A stretch of DNA of 64,000 nt from Symsagittifera roscoffensis (GCF_963678635.1 NC_087068.1:47941785-48005784); one strand, 5' to 3'; counted from the stretch's first letter, positions 50,116 through 63,199 are shown. The notes: generated from the sequence alone by a model not told the origin. Translations and numbers: made by a program.

Positions 50116-51148
50116 ATGCCGAACTCTACTTCTATCGCGACACCTGTTCCTTGTCAGCAGCGCGGAAAAATACTGAGCTCTAAAAGAAACTTGAGAAGAC
50201 ATGAGCAAAAAATTCACAAGATCCTTCCTCCGCCTCCTCCTCAAACTGTTTGCGATGAGTGTCTCGAATCATTCGAGAGTTTGTCGGAAGCCCGAGAGCA
50301 CGTCGAGCTGGTACACGACATGACTTCCAATAGTCATTGTATCTATTGCCATACAATATTTCTCACAAAGCTATGGACAACACTTGCTGAAGAAGCACGC
50401 ATTGCCAGTTTGGGATGTCATTGAGACGACGTCTTCCGCTGCCCCAACGGAAAGCGCGTTCAGAGGCAAATTGCGTCGATACGATCTCAAAGTTGGTGAA
50501 AAAGAAATGGATTTGCTTCAAGTCAAGATGCAAATTAAGGAGGAAATAGATGCTCTCATACTGGAAAGGGTCAAAGAGGGTCCGAACAAGGTGCAATTCT
50601 ACGTGGAAGTGGGAATGATCAAAATTCCCACTGTGCAAGACGGGGACAGTGGAAACTTCGAAAGGACCATGCTGTTTCTGAACACTAATACATTGACAGT
50701 GTAATTCGAGGCAATAGCTGGGGATCAATTCTTGGAACTGATTGAACATATGGTCAACCAGTCAATTCGTTCTCTTCTCTTGGTAGCGGATGGATTATTG
50801 ACAGAATTGAAAAATTGCATATCAGTTTCGCGGCCTTCTCACCAATAAGAGCAGGATCCTACCTCGAGCTACCTGATGCACTCAGCGCAGCATCTACTCT
50901 GCTCACAAATATCAACACTAAAGATGATGACCGTTGCTTTCTCTACTGCTTTGTTGCCGCATATCACAATGTGAATGAGCCGGCCCTCTACCCCACATCT
51001 AGACGGTGGCTGGAGAAAAACAAAGTCTCACCTACGATCTCGACAAAGAAAGAATTGTGAAAATCAATGGTGAATACGAAATGCCAATGGGTCTGATGGA
51101 TATGGACAGATTTGAAAAGTTGAACAATTGTCAAATCAACGTCTTCCG

Positions 51149-51269
51149 GTAAGCAAATTCTGATTGCCTTCTAAAAATCTCAAAATTCCTTCATTAATGT
51201 TCTTCACCTATTCAAACACCCTGTTTATTTCATTCCAAACCTAGGTAAAAAAATTATTTTTGTGTTCAG
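51149..51269 (+). other. Spliceosomal intron in the polymerase gene (121 bp)
   Basis: TTCCG|GTAAGC opens it and TTTTTGTGTTCAG|GTACAAC closes it. Removing it joins an Arg codon split 2+1 and keeps family similarity continuous (NVFR then YNDGK). Within it the frame has stops. Confidence 0.85.
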
Positions 51270-53812
51270 GTACAACGATGGCAAATTGTTGCCCATAAGA
51301 GTATCGAGCAGATTCACCACTAGCCTGATTGAGGACTTGTTGCTGCTGACAGATGGATCAAAATATCACTGTGTGTTGATAAGTGATCTCCAGAAACTGG
51401 TCGAGTTTGTGCGGCACAAAGTGCACCGATTTCAATCTGAGATTTGCCGCAAATGTTTCCACACATGCGCTTCATTCGAAACTCTGAGAAGACATCAAGA
51501 ACTGTGCTACCAAGACAAAGATGTCGTCATAACAATGCCCAAGCCGGGAAAAGATGACCACAAAATCAAAAACTTAACAGCTCGTTGGTACGTACCCACA
51601 GTAATCTACTTTGATTTGGAGTCACTGCTCTTACCAGTATACCTAAACCACGAAATCTAGCACGCAAACAATTGAAATCCATCAACCGTGCGGCTACGCG
51701 TTAGCAGTAATCGAATTTGGGAAAAAAGACCTGTTAAAGTTTGAGCTCAAAAGAGGACCGAATGTGATGGAAGAGCTAATTAGCTCCCTTGAATCATCAG
51801 CGAGACAAATTTACGTAGAAAAAAGGAAATATTACACTTTCACTGGTATAACAGACCAGGAACGGGAAGATGCTACAATTTGTTGGATATGTGAGAATGA
51901 TTTTTCCGACAATGATCAAGTGGTACTTGATCCTTGCCATTACACCAACAAGTTCCTGGGTTGGGCACACAATGAGTGTAACGTTAATAGGAAAACAACA
52001 AATTACATTCCAGTGGTAGCTCATAATTTGTCAAATTATGATTTACACTTTAGAATCAAAGCGCTGGCAAAAAGCGATTCGGAAAACACTTTTTCCGTAA
52101 TACCCGCATCTAAAGAAAAATATATTTCCTTGACAATCTCAGTATATATAAAAACGTACACGGAAAAAAACGGAAAAATCAAAAAACTCTACGAAAATTT
52201 GAGATTCATCGATTCGTATAGGTTCATGCTAGCATCGTTGGCAAAACTTGTCGATAATTTGCCCAACGAAAAGTTTTTTCTGCTGGAGAACTATTTTGAA
52301 AAACTCGGCCACTCACCTGAAAAAGTCAGTATGTTGAAACAGAAATACTTCAACTCATTCGAAAAATTCCGAGAAACTCGCCTTCCCCCACGAGCAATGT
52401 GGAAAAATAGTCTAACAGGAGGGGATGTGAGTGTTTCAAGAAGCGAGTACAATCATGCCTTTAAAGTTTTCACCGAACTGAAGTGTGGCTCACTTGGTGA
52501 TTACCACGACTTGTACTTGACTACAGATGTGCTATTGCTTGCTTCCGTTTTCGAAGCTTTTCGTGAAGTTTGCTATCAAACATACGGGCTGGATTGCGCC
52601 TGTTACTTCACGGCAAGTATCTTTTCCGGGGACGCCTTTCTAAAAGTTTGTAAGCCCAAACTGAAACTCTTAACGGACCGTAAACATCTGGGCCTTGTGC
52701 AGCGAATGATACGAGGAGGCATGTCGTCGGTTTACGCGCGCCGATTTTACAAAGCAAACAATAAAGACCTCGACAATTTTTCGCATTCAAAACCATCAAG
52801 CTACATCCTCAACATTGATGCAAACATTTTGTACGGGGGGATAATGAAACACTGCCCTTTGCCCCTAAACGATTTTTCAATAGTTGAAAAAAGTCTGGCA
52901 GACATACTGCTCACCAGCGAAACCTCAGAGTGGGGTTATATAGTTGAAGTCAATTTAACCATACCCGAAGAGCTTCACGACTTCTTTGCTGATTACCCCC
53001 TTGCCCCCTCTCGTGAAGTAGTGGACATCGGTGCAATGAGCAACGAGCAAGTCGACATGTTGGGAAAATTGGGAATCACCACACTGCCAAAAGTGCCAAA
53101 GCTTCTACAGACCTTGCATCCTAAAGAAGGTTATGTTTTGCACTACCTAACCCTAAAATTGTACCATGAGCTGGGAATGGAAATAACCCACCTAGGAAAA
53201 GTTCTTCAGTTCCGCCAAAGTTACTGGATGGCAGCCTTTGTCGACCTCAACACCCGCCTACGGAAAGCCGCGGTAAAAAAATTCCAGGAGAACTTCTACA
53301 AGCTAATTGTTAATTCAGCTTTCGGTAAGACAATGGAGTCTAAGTTAGGAAGAAAGAAGCTGGAGATTGTAAGGAATGAGAGAGAACTTTTACAAAAAAC
53401 AGCTCTGAGCACAAGGAAAAGCTTTCAAATCATTGACGATCAATTAGCCACAATCAGCTTTTCAGTAAGAAAAATATTGTGGGACAAACCTATGATGGTT
53501 GGTGCAACCATCCTAGACCTCGCCAAACGTTTCATGTTTCAGTTTTATTACTAAAAATGAAACCAAATCTAAACTTGGAACTCCTTTACTCCGACACGGA
53601 TAGTTTTATTTATGCCATAAAAACTGATGACAATTACCGAGACTTGGAAAAAATAAAAGCTGATTTCGACTTTTCAATTTACGATGAGGACCATTTCTTG
53701 TTCGAGGATATCAACAAGAAAGTTGTGCTGAAGTTCAAAGACGAGACTGGTGGGAAGCCGATCAGAGAATTCATCGCCCTAAAACCGAAAGTATATTCGG
53801 TCGTCCTTAATG

Positions 53813-54138
53813 GTAAATAAAAATTAGGCCACCCTTCCACCCCCATTCCTACCTTTTACAGAACAAAATTACCACCACCAACCCCCTACCCCCTTAGTTT
53901 TTTGCATTAAACTATGGACATTTAGCTGATTTAGGCAACATTATACAATGTTGCCTAAACGTTGATTTATCTGACAACATATTCCCTCTCTTTTCCTCTT
54001 TTTTAATCATAGTTTAGAGTCTTCTGCTCTTTTTTGGTAAAATGAATGAAATTTTGTTCCGTAAAAATTGAGTTGCTGAAGTGAAATAATACTATCCCCT
54101 GCGTTGTATAAAAGAATAAAAACTTTGCTTCTGTTTAG
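53813..54138 (+). other. Second intron in the polymerase gene (326 bp)
   Basis: Donor AATG|GTAAAT and acceptor TTCTGTTTAG|AAGGC, phase 1 on both sides. The 5' exon ends in KVYSVVLN and the 3' exon continues in a frame without stops to the known KGV...LVHQTF-like region. The interior is pyrimidine-rich and full of stops. Confidence 0.8.
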
Positions 54139-54653
54139 AAGGCACTCAAAAATTAAGTGCCAAAGGAGTTAAACGGAGTGCACAGAGAGAATTGGTCCAC
54201 CAAACCTTCAGGGACACATTATTCACTGGAAAGACAATGAGAGTGTACAACTATAATATAGTTTCGAAAGGTCACACCAATATGACAGTGAAACAAAACA
54301 AACTTGCATTATCACCATTCGACTCAAAATGTTTTCTACTTTTCGACGGAATTTCGACAGTGCCCTTTGGCCATAAAGCCGCTGAAGAAAATGCTTTTCT
54401 AGAAGACTTTTACATGGACACCAAGTGGGCCAACTCATACAATGATACTGATAACAGTTCTCCCGATTTTCAACTTCCAGATTGGGGATTTTTACAGCGG
54501 CCCTACTCAGAAACAGAGCTGCAAGAAGAAGAAGCTTCTAGTAGCCGAGTCCGTGAACGTCCCCCTATAAATAACCCATTTATTTTATCTGAAGCTTCAG
54601 AAGAACGACCACCTAAAAAACAGCGCAAGGAAAACCAAAACAATAAACATTAA

Positions 54654-55030
54654 AGTCTGAAACATATATTTTTAGATGATTTTTACTGTTCGTCCTTTTT
54701 ATACTTCGACTTGTATATGTTTTGGTTTTTACCAATTTACAACTAATAAAATACACGTATTGAGCTCAATCACTCTTTTTACATAAATAGCTTCTGGCAA
54801 ATAAACTAGTTGACGCAAACCAAGTGTTAATTCAAACAAAGGTGTGAAATCCTTAGGCTCGTTTTCATTAACAAACTTTAATAGCATGACAAATCTTTGA
54901 CGAAAAGAAAGAAGGCCAGGAAATGATATCCACAGGAAGCTAGGACGAAAAAGAAAAGTTCAGGAATTAGGACGATTAATTTTAATTATCGCGGGAAAAG
55001 GGACCGCTTTAAAAGGAATTAGAAGGAATT
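54654..55030. other. Non-coding DNA after the polymerase fragment
   Basis: AT-rich and without ORFs. AATAAAATACACG at about 54,746 could be a poly(A) signal for the polymerase transcript. Confidence 0.35.
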
Positions 55031-55246
55031 ATTGTATCGCGTCCCGGTTGTTGAGCTCAGCTTAACAAGATCCTAAGGAGTGGGTCTTTTACTTTAGGGG
55101 TGGGAACTTGCGATTATTTACAAAATCCTAGGATAGGGGTCCTCCAAAAAATTAAGGACCCCTTTCCTAGGATTTTGCTTTACGTGAGGACCCCCCCCCC
55201 CCTTTGGAAGGACCCTCCCCCCCTAGGATCCGGGACACGATACAAT
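55031..55246. mobile_element. 216-bp MITE with terminal inverted repeats
   Basis: The 17-bp ends ATTGTATCGCGTCCCGG (55,031-55,047) and the reverse complement of 55,230-55,246 (ATTGTATCGTGTCCCGG) differ by one base. Inside lies a second nested pair: 22-bp arms at 55,122-55,143 and 55,155-55,176 built around AATCCTAGGA and GGGGTCCT, with one mismatch and an 11-bp loop. Two poly-C runs flank it. No coding capacity. Confidence 0.75.
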
Positions 55247-58200
55247 ACTACTTGTTTATCCGGCTGCAAAGGATTGACATCTTCAGATTGGATTCAAAAC
55301 TCAGACCTGAACTAACAATTTAAATTAATTTTTTTTCTGTAAAATTGTTTTTGAGTAACCATGGGATTTCCTAGATCTCAAAATATTAGAGCAATCTCCA
55401 TGGAAGTTTAAATTAGCTTTTCTTAAAGGTTCCCTAATTTGATTTAGTTTATGTTCTCAGCAACTTCTGATATATGTACTTCCGTGACCATTAGTATCAC
55501 TGCTCAACGGTTCAACTTAGCGCTAAATATTTGAAAGTTGTTTCGACTGTTTTTGAAATTTTATCAAGCTCGAACCAAACCCCAAAATCGTGTCAGTATC
55601 TGTTTCATTCAAGCACTGAATTTGTTTGCCTTCTTGAATGATGAAACATGAAGTACAAACCTCGACTCGGAAAGTGACTTTTAATGGCTGAGCTATTTGT
55701 TGTGAATAAACTAATAAATGAAATTTTCACACCCATCCTACCATGAATTTTCACAGCTTCAAGCAAAGTTTATTTGATTCAGCTGCTTTTTGGATGAAAT
55801 AATAAAGAAGCAAAGATAATAAGCAAGAAAAATAACCAAAACGAAATTGCTATCAGGCTCCCAAATTTGTAGACTAGTTTTTGAAATTGGTAGCAACTAT
55901 CTCGCAGAGTGAGGCAGTCTCTGATCGTCAGTTTTCAAACGTCTCTGATGGTCGGTTTACAAACGTTACTGAGCCTCTGGGCGTCATCAAACGTCTCTGA
56001 GTCTCTTAACAAAAATGCTTTAATAAATGTTTAGATTTTAAAAATTTCGTTTATATATCATTTTGATGCGAGTGTAATCATTTATTATGATTTAAATTGC
56101 CAGTGACTAGACCTGATTACCTCGTATTGGGCCCAAACCAAATCATGTCAGCTGGCCAAAAACCTGCACTGAAGTTTTTTTCTCATCTGATCTACAAAAT
56201 AATCAGTTAAAAAATACTGCTAAGTAGCAAACAATAACGGTGGTCACTTGTTTCTAAAACAAGGTGACAGATTGATTCATTTCGATGTCCCAGCAAAGCC
56301 CTAACAAATTTTCATGAGATTTAATAATTTTATCATATCTCGATTCAGTTTTTTGGTAGCTGAAATTTTTGAAGTTGCTTAATTTCAGAATCATATATTC
56401 TTGTAATTCTAGGCTTCAACAATAGCTGATTCTGTTTTTTCCGGATAATTGTTTGCTCAATTTCGAAGACTGAAGTATTAAATAATTTACAAAAGTCAAA
56501 CTATTAGGATGTTAAGTATCAAGGTATGTATATGTTAAGTATCAATTTATGATTTTGAAGTGAATGAAAGTGAATTTGAAAGAATCATTTTCTAAATTTC
56601 AGTAGGTTAGATTTAAAACGGTACATTTTTTAAAGGACGATGACGGAGAATTTTCTCGAAAGCTGGAAAAAACACCGTACAGTATTTGTGACGTAAAAAT
56701 ACTTCAAATTAGCTTGTTCATGGAAACCCAAATTGTTTTAATGTCAAATTGTGACTTACTTTGTGTGATGTTCTTTTTAACAATACCCAAATACGAAAAA
56801 AAGTATTCTAGCTCAAAGAATTTTCCTCTCAGAAATTCATATACAAGCGAGTTAAGTTTTAGATTCAGCCAGAAAGCTTTAGATTCAACCAGAAGTGGTT
56901 AGATTCAACCAGAAAAAATTTTACTTCATTACAAGGTCAGTATGTTTTTTTTTTGAATTGTGAGTGGATTCCGCAACGAGAACGCTCCCTTTGTTCTTCT
57001 TTTGTTCTTTTATTCTCTTTGATCGTTTCAACAAAATTTGAACATCTTTTAAGATTTGTCCCCGGAATCCAGGATTATACAGGCACAAAACTGTGCGCCT
57101 ATCCAATGCACAGTTTGGTCTCGCAATGTTAGTTTTTATTTTTTCAGGTTGAACCTAAGCCAAACTTCATACAAATTGCCAAATCAACCAAATTTAAAAT
57201 TACATTTTGAAGTTCAAAAGAAAAGAAAATGAAGCAATTTGCATCTCGGGTTGACCGAAAAAGCTAATCATGCAACTTTCATATATAGAAAAACGCAGCT
57301 CACACACTTTTCATGTATTCAATAAGTACAGAAAATTGCGTGATAAGTCTATGATCAGAGATTTTTCTTCAATGGAAATTGTACGAAAAGCATTTTTCCA
57401 TTTAAAAAAATGTAATTAGTTTCAATTTTTTAGAAACTAACTTCACAAAATTTGAGGGATGTGTTTCTGACCGAACACAAGTGACATAAACCAGAGTCAC
57501 CAATGGTTTGACCGTCTCGCATTTACAATGCATTGAAACGACCTGAATATATACAAATCAAAAACTTATAGAAATAATATACCAAAAGCATCCAGTTTTT
57601 GATAAAGATGATTGTTTTCAATTTGGATTTTTGAATGATCAAATTTTGATCAAGACATACATAAGCATGCCATACAAAAATAATAGGAGCTTTTAGCGTT
57701 TTTGGAAAAAGTTATCAGAAGAAACGGAGAAAAATCCCGTTTTTCGTGTTTCCAGCACACAAACCATAAAATTTTGCACGCAAAAAAAATATTTGTTTTG
57801 GAAAATGTTTGTTTTAGTACAAATTTTGATTTTCGGTTGAAAAAGAAAAACAAAAATGTTGGCATTTTCAAAATTACTTTTTGAAAAAATTTTGTTTTCG
57901 AAATTGAAAAAATGCTAGTCAAAAAATTTCATATATGGAAATTGTATGATTAGTTTTTTTGACAAAATTTTTTAGTTTTCATTTAGTACAATACACCGAC
58001 TTTTATGCAGAAACAAGAGAGAAGTTCCTTGAAAAATAGCTTACACCAATTTAGCAAAATTTATATTTGTATGACTAGCCATTTTCATAATTTTGGTTCT
58101 TCAAATTGCATGATTAGCATTTTTGGTCTATGGAGGTTAACCCGGGTTACGTTATTTATCATCTGCTTTCGATCGAAAAATTTTGGGGAGCCCAGGGAAA

Positions 58201-58459
58201 AAATTCAAATGCACTAAAACTAAAAAAAAATGCCTTATAACGAAGGTGAAAACACACTACGGTTTCCTGTGTTTTGAAAGATCGAAATTGCTATTTTATC
58301 CGATCTACAAAGACGAAGTCCTAGATTATTGCTGAAAATTAGAAGAGGTAACGCGAGTTTTTGATCTAGGAATTGTAGACAACTTGAAGTATTTCATATC
58401 TGTCAAAAACTAGCACTGTATCTCGGAAAAATTTTTCATTCGGATCACCTTGGTTACAG
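55247..58459 (+). other. Intron sequence before the TM5-TM6 exon
   Basis: Unique AT-rich DNA. I looked here for the missing TM3-TM4 exon and saw no stretch with an acceptor, hydrophobic helices and a DRY-like motif together. A hydrophobic open stretch at 56,708-56,800 was the nearest candidate but is not convincing. A small three-copy AGATTCAACCAGAA repeat lies at about 56,858-56,918. Confidence 0.4.
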
Positions 58460-58726
58460 TTATTCATATTGGGGCTTTCGTTTTCTCGGGAGTCGCCTAC
58501 CTAAAAGTGCTGTTGTTTGTGAAAAGAAAAGAAAATGAAAACAAGCAAATAAACACAACTAAAAGACAAGCAACGCGAGCCGAGATTAGAATGCAAATTC
58601 TGGCTCGAGTGTTTGGCTTTATCAGTGTTGCTTATGGAGCAATTTTTGTACCCCTGTCACTGGCAAATCTAGTCGTGCAGCTACAAATTCGGAAGACTGT
58701 TGGGGCTATCAGTGCGTCAACAGAGG
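58460..58726 (+). CDS. Receptor-like gene exon (TM5, loop 3, TM6)
   Basis: The acceptor TTGGTTACAG is followed by a phase-1 exon: a hydrophobic helix (IHIGAFVFSGVAYLKVLLFV), then a 26-residue Lys/Arg/Glu-rich loop (KRKENENKQINTTKRQATRA), then a second helix (FGFISVAYGAIFVPLSLANL). The charged loop between two helices is what cytoplasmic loop 3 of a rhodopsin-like receptor looks like. The donor GAGG|GTAGGT gives phase 1, which matches the exon at 63,416. GC content and codon use are higher than in the surrounding intron. I assign it to the same gene as the exons at 1,091 and 7,267, because together they give the correct order of membrane segments with one exon missing. Confidence 0.6.
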
Positions 58727-61700
58727 GTAGGTAGACATCTTTCGCGGAACAAACTTTCATTTTCGCCTTGACTTTAAAAACGAGAGTGCTTGAATTGAGC
58801 ATTCGGCTGGTTGATATGGGAGGAACTTTTTGTAAAACACAAAAATCTGTTTCACTGTGAAATCTATTGAAATCACTAGAAACCGTATTTATAAAGCTTC
58901 GTTTGACTTTTTCTTGGCTTTATGGCTTTGTGTTTGAATCCTTCCATGTGCTAAGAAAAACCATTTCACGGCTATTTGAGGGGAAAACATTTCATACATT
59001 GGAGCAAAATGTTTATTCTTGCTAAATAAGTATATAACGCAAAATTGTTCTGCATATAGGAAAAAAACTAAGAAAAATGACCCGAAAAAGGAGAAAATTT
59101 TAGTCTACACTTTTTCTACTGTGAAGGTTGCAGAATCTTAGCTGAAATTGTCTGTGTGACTAATGACTTTTGTTTTTGTTATTTTCATGGTAAGTATTGA
59201 GTAAATTAAATATAACGAGCTTTCAAGACAGTAATAGCAAATGATGTGTGCTGCATTAATGAAATAGTGGCACTTATTAATCTTTGCCTTGCCTGAAATT
59301 ATGTGGCCAACAGAACCATTGGTGCCAAAAAAAAAGTTGAAAAACTGCAAAATAACCAAGAATAATAACAAAATATGATCAAAGTGATCATTTGGATCTT
59401 GTTAACTAATACTCTCCCTTTTGGTGGACCTTTTTTTAACTACTCCTGCCCCATATTCGTGTATTAATTTTTAAAGAATTTTTTCTGTATGAATCATGCA
59501 TTTCAAAAATGTCAAAATTAATTGTTTTTTTTTTCGAGCGTTCGTATTTGTATTACTCACTAATTATAAATAAAAACATAAAAAGCTGTAATTAAATAAT
59601 TTTTTCTGAAAACTTTTCTAAGCTATTGGAAATGAGGCAGCCAAAATTGATTTTCTGAAAATCGAATTAGGAGGGGGGAATAGTTAAAAAGATCCAATTC
59701 TTGTCTTGTCACTGACCGAGTTGACCTCCAACCGAAAAAATTCTTATCAATGAAAATTGCTTTGGAAAAAAACTTCAATCATACGATTTCTTTTTAATTC
59801 TCATTGTAAGGTAAGCGTTTTTTGCACTGAAATTGTTTTTCAGAAATTTTTTCAAAGGGAGTTTTAGATGAGTTTATATAAGCAAAACAAAGTTTTAAAC
59901 TGTTATAAATAGTTTATATAAACAAAAAACACCTATTTGTTTTCATTGTATGAAAAAAAAAAGCTTTTGATCTTCATTTTATACTTTTTTTAGTCTATGG
60001 AATTTCATGGAATTTTATGACAAGCATTTGGTCCATAATATGAAAAAGTATTATAGGCATTTTTTTGTCTACCGAGCAGCGTCAGTTTTCTGCATACTTT
60101 TAAAGTCTAATATCATATTAGTCATCACCGCTACTTTCGCATAAAGAAAATAAGTGTAATCACTACTCAGTTTCGAAATTAAAACACTATTTGAAACTTT
60201 GTATTTCCCTTGAAGATTTTGCTTGTTTGTAGGCTTATGAGTTTTACTTTTAATTTTTGTTGATGTCATTTAGAGTCCATCGACTAAATAGCTTAATTTG
60301 CTACATAAGCTCCTTTAATTTATTTCAATAACTGAAAGTTTTTGCCAACAAAAATGCTTGAGAAATGAATTACTCAAATATTAATTGGAAAAAAAACACG
60401 GAAAAAAGTGTAGCTTTCATAATAAAATTTTCGGTTCAAACGTTAAAAATTCTGATATAGATATTGATTCTGAAAAATTGAGATCTCCTTTTTTTTGAGA
60501 TCCGAAAAAGCAATAACAAAAAAAACCTGGAGCAATTTATTTATAGGCGCAACATACCGCAAAAAGTTCATCAAAAAACAGCCTATAAACCATAATTGTC
60601 TTTTACATGGCTCCACTTGCATGAAACTGGATACAAGGTGGGCTGTTGCAACGGCAACCAAAATTATAGCGCGTTGTTTTGATAATTGCAACTTCCTAAA
60701 TTATGTTAAAAATGCTGAAAGGTGCCGAGTATGAAGGTCATTAAGCAGATCCCCGCTAGTTTTGACAAGCTTTTTGCAAATTATAATATACAACAAATAC
60801 TCTAAGAAAAATAATCTATTTTATTAGTTTTGATTTGACAATCTATAAACATTTTAGTTTCAGATCATGTCGAGGAATTTTTATCGCAAAAATTTTTTTC
60901 ATAAAGGGGCTGTGATTAAGCTTTTTAAAATAATTTTTTCATATTTCGATGACGTATCAATTTTTGATGACCTTTTTTTTTGAACTGATAGCCAAAATTG
61001 CTAAAAATCTAATTGATTTTTGCAACTGAAAAAGTATCTCATTTTAACGCATTCACTTCGCGTTCACTTGCATTCGCTTCTCGAGTTTCACTTCGTTTTG
61101 TAGTAAAAAGTGTAAAATGGGATACAAAAACTCACTATTTAAAATTCATCACCTTTCCAGCTATATTTTGAATTGTAGGTGTAATTCTTCTCATAGTCAA
61201 TCGAAGCTCACAGAAGGCATTTCTCAGATTTGAGAGATGTTTGACATCTTGGATCGGCAATTCTGCTTAAAAAAGCAAACTTTAAATCTATGTGGCCTAT
61301 GATATCAATTAAATGTTCCTTATCGAAGTTTTAGTTGGCACTATACTTGCAGCACTATAGGAATACTATATTTGCCCTGATTTAGGAGTAGTCTTGTTAG
61401 AATATGTTCAAGAACAAACTGGACACTAAACCTTTACAGGAGACGTAGAAGTGGTTTAAACGAAACAAAGTCACACTCTGATAAAAAACAATGATGTTAT
61501 GCAAAAGTAAGTTGAAAAAAAAACTGCTGGTATCACGGCAAAGCGCTTCCCGGCTTGACCAAAATGTGCAACCATACGTCGCACCATGCATGGTTCCATG
61601 GAATGGTTCCATGGGGGCATTTGTTCAAATTGTCATCCATTTGAATTTTGTTTCAGATTTCAAAAAGTCATTTTTTTTAAACGAACACTAAAATGCAGTA

Positions 61701-61774
61701 GGAAAAAGAGTTCCTTTTCCTAATGCATTTGTTCAAAACAACGTGATTGATTTCATCAATTGTGAATTAATAAT

Positions 61775-62910
61775 AACACGACTGCTCGTATCAGGGCAAA
61801 GCCCTGAGTGTTCCGACTGCTTTTGAAGGTTTATGGAGCAGCAGTAATAACATAAAAACATTATATGAAATAAAATAAAATGAAAAATTTTTTTTCTAAA
61901 ATTTGAAATTTTGTATGAAAATCATCATCCCACACGCCATATAAAGTACAAAAAGATAGTTTTCGTTCCTTGTAACACATCAATAATGGCAAATAAGCTT
62001 CGTTCAACCAATTTGGAACGATTTATAAGACGGATTAAATCTCCGCTTACGCGTTAATAGCGCGAATTATATCGCGCGTTAATTGTCCCAAATTGGTCAA
62101 AAGGGCCAAAATGGCAATCTTTAAACCCTCATAACTTTACGAAAAATGATCACTGGTGAAATATCTTTTCAAATTTAAGCTCAGGACAACAATACCTTTT
62201 GAATGATATAAAAAATTCCGTCAAAAATGGCTAGTTAAAAAGTCGAAATTTGCCTGAAGAAAAAAAAACCACCCCGAGCACAAATATTCCGTTACTTTCG
62301 CATCGAAAGTCGGAACAATAAATTAAATTGCTTATATTTTAATCGATTAACAAGAGGAGTCAACTCTCTGCTCTCACTTTTGTAGCCCTGATACGAGCAG
62401 TCTTGTTGCTATTTAGGGTCGTTTTTGCATAATGTAATGAGAGGAACACGAAAAAAATTCTTAAAAGTTACTTCGAAGCTAATGTTCTTTTTGTTCCGAC
62501 TTTCGATACGAAAGTAACGGAATATTTGTGCTCGGGGTGGGTTTTTTTTCTTCAGACAAATTTCGACTTTTTAACTAGCCATTTTTGAAGGAATTTTTAT
62601 ATATCATTCGAAAGGTATTGTTGTCCTGAGCTCAAATTTGAAAAGATATTTCACCTGTGATAATTTTTCGTAAAGTTATGGGGGTTTGCAGATTGCCATT
62701 TTGGCCAATTTGGGACAATTAACGCGCGATATATTTCGCGCTATTAACGCGTAAGCGAAGCGGAGAGTTAATCCGTCTTAGAAATCGTTCCAAATTGGTT
62801 TAACGAAGCTCATTTGCCATAACTGATTTGTTACAAGTAGCAAAATCTATCCTTTTGTACTTTATATGGCGTGTGGGGGATGATTTTGCCCTGATACGAG
62901 CAGTCTTGTT
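61775..62910. mobile_element. Large foldback (palindromic) element
   Basis: The left arm (61,918-62,316) is an imperfect reverse complement of the right arm (62,493-62,886), about 395 bp each, around a 176-bp spacer. A 23-bp end sequence starting GCCCTGATACGAGCAG lies at 62,888-62,910, again inside the spacer at 62,385-62,407 in the same orientation, and inverted with one mismatch at 61,775-61,797. The left terminus also forms a perfect TCAGGGC-AAA-GCCCTGA hairpin (61,791-61,807). The arms include a smaller palindrome of alternating GCGCG motifs. No coding capacity. Confidence 0.85.
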
Positions 62911-62921
62911 TTGATTTGAAC

Positions 62922-63060
62922 TCAAAACAACAATTAATTTGGAATGATATAAAATACCTTAGAAAAACTGCCAGTTGACCATGAAATTCGTCTGGAGAAA
63001 ATAAGCCATCGGGCCCAATTATTCCGTCATTTTCTCGGAAAAGAGTCGGAACAAAAAAAA
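62922..63060. repeat. Diverged, truncated copy of the foldback arm
   Basis: Starting just after the right end, the order of motifs repeats the inner half of the left arm (about 62,171-62,320): CTCAAAACAACAAT, GAATGATATAAAA, a TGGCTAGTT-like block, CTGGAGAAAA, a TTATTCCGT block and GTCGGAACA. Similarity is only moderate, so it is an older copy of the same family. Confidence 0.6.
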
Positions 63061-63199
63061 ACATTCCCCGAGTCTTTGAGACAAAGAATGAAACATTTAA
63101 AAAAAATAAAAACAAGCAGTTACTCTGAAGAGGTCCAATTGTATGATGTATTGAAAGGAAACAGTGTGAAAAACTCTCAGAGAGCATTTAATAAAGCGC

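Larger units (their letters stand above)
50116..54653 (+). pseudogene. polB: Polinton/Maverick-type family B DNA polymerase
   Basis: About 1,360 codons over three exons. It starts with zinc-finger motifs: the first has lost a Cys (CGC at 50,161), the second is CDECLESF...HVELVH, and the third is cut by a frame change. A polymerase-associated N-terminal region and a Cys/His domain (CWICENDF...DPCH...AHNECN) follow. Exonuclease motifs are FDLES (51,610) and NLSNYD; polymerase motif A is DANILYGG (Asp at 52,816), motif B is NSAFGK (about 53,310) and motif C is YSDTDS (53,587-53,604). All catalytic motifs are intact. Frame changes lie near 50,360, 50,775, 51,020, 51,658 and 53,553, and a stop at 50,702. 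The C-terminus is acidic and Ser-rich and ends in a nuclear-signal-like PPKKQRK. No Polinton integrase, ATPase, protease or capsid genes are seen, so this is a solo fragment. Confidence 0.85.

Noticed and set aside
56708-56902. Hydrophobic ORF considered as the missing TM3-TM4 exon
   Set aside because: It has one short hydrophobic stretch, no second helix, no DRY-like motif and no good acceptor or phase-matched donor.
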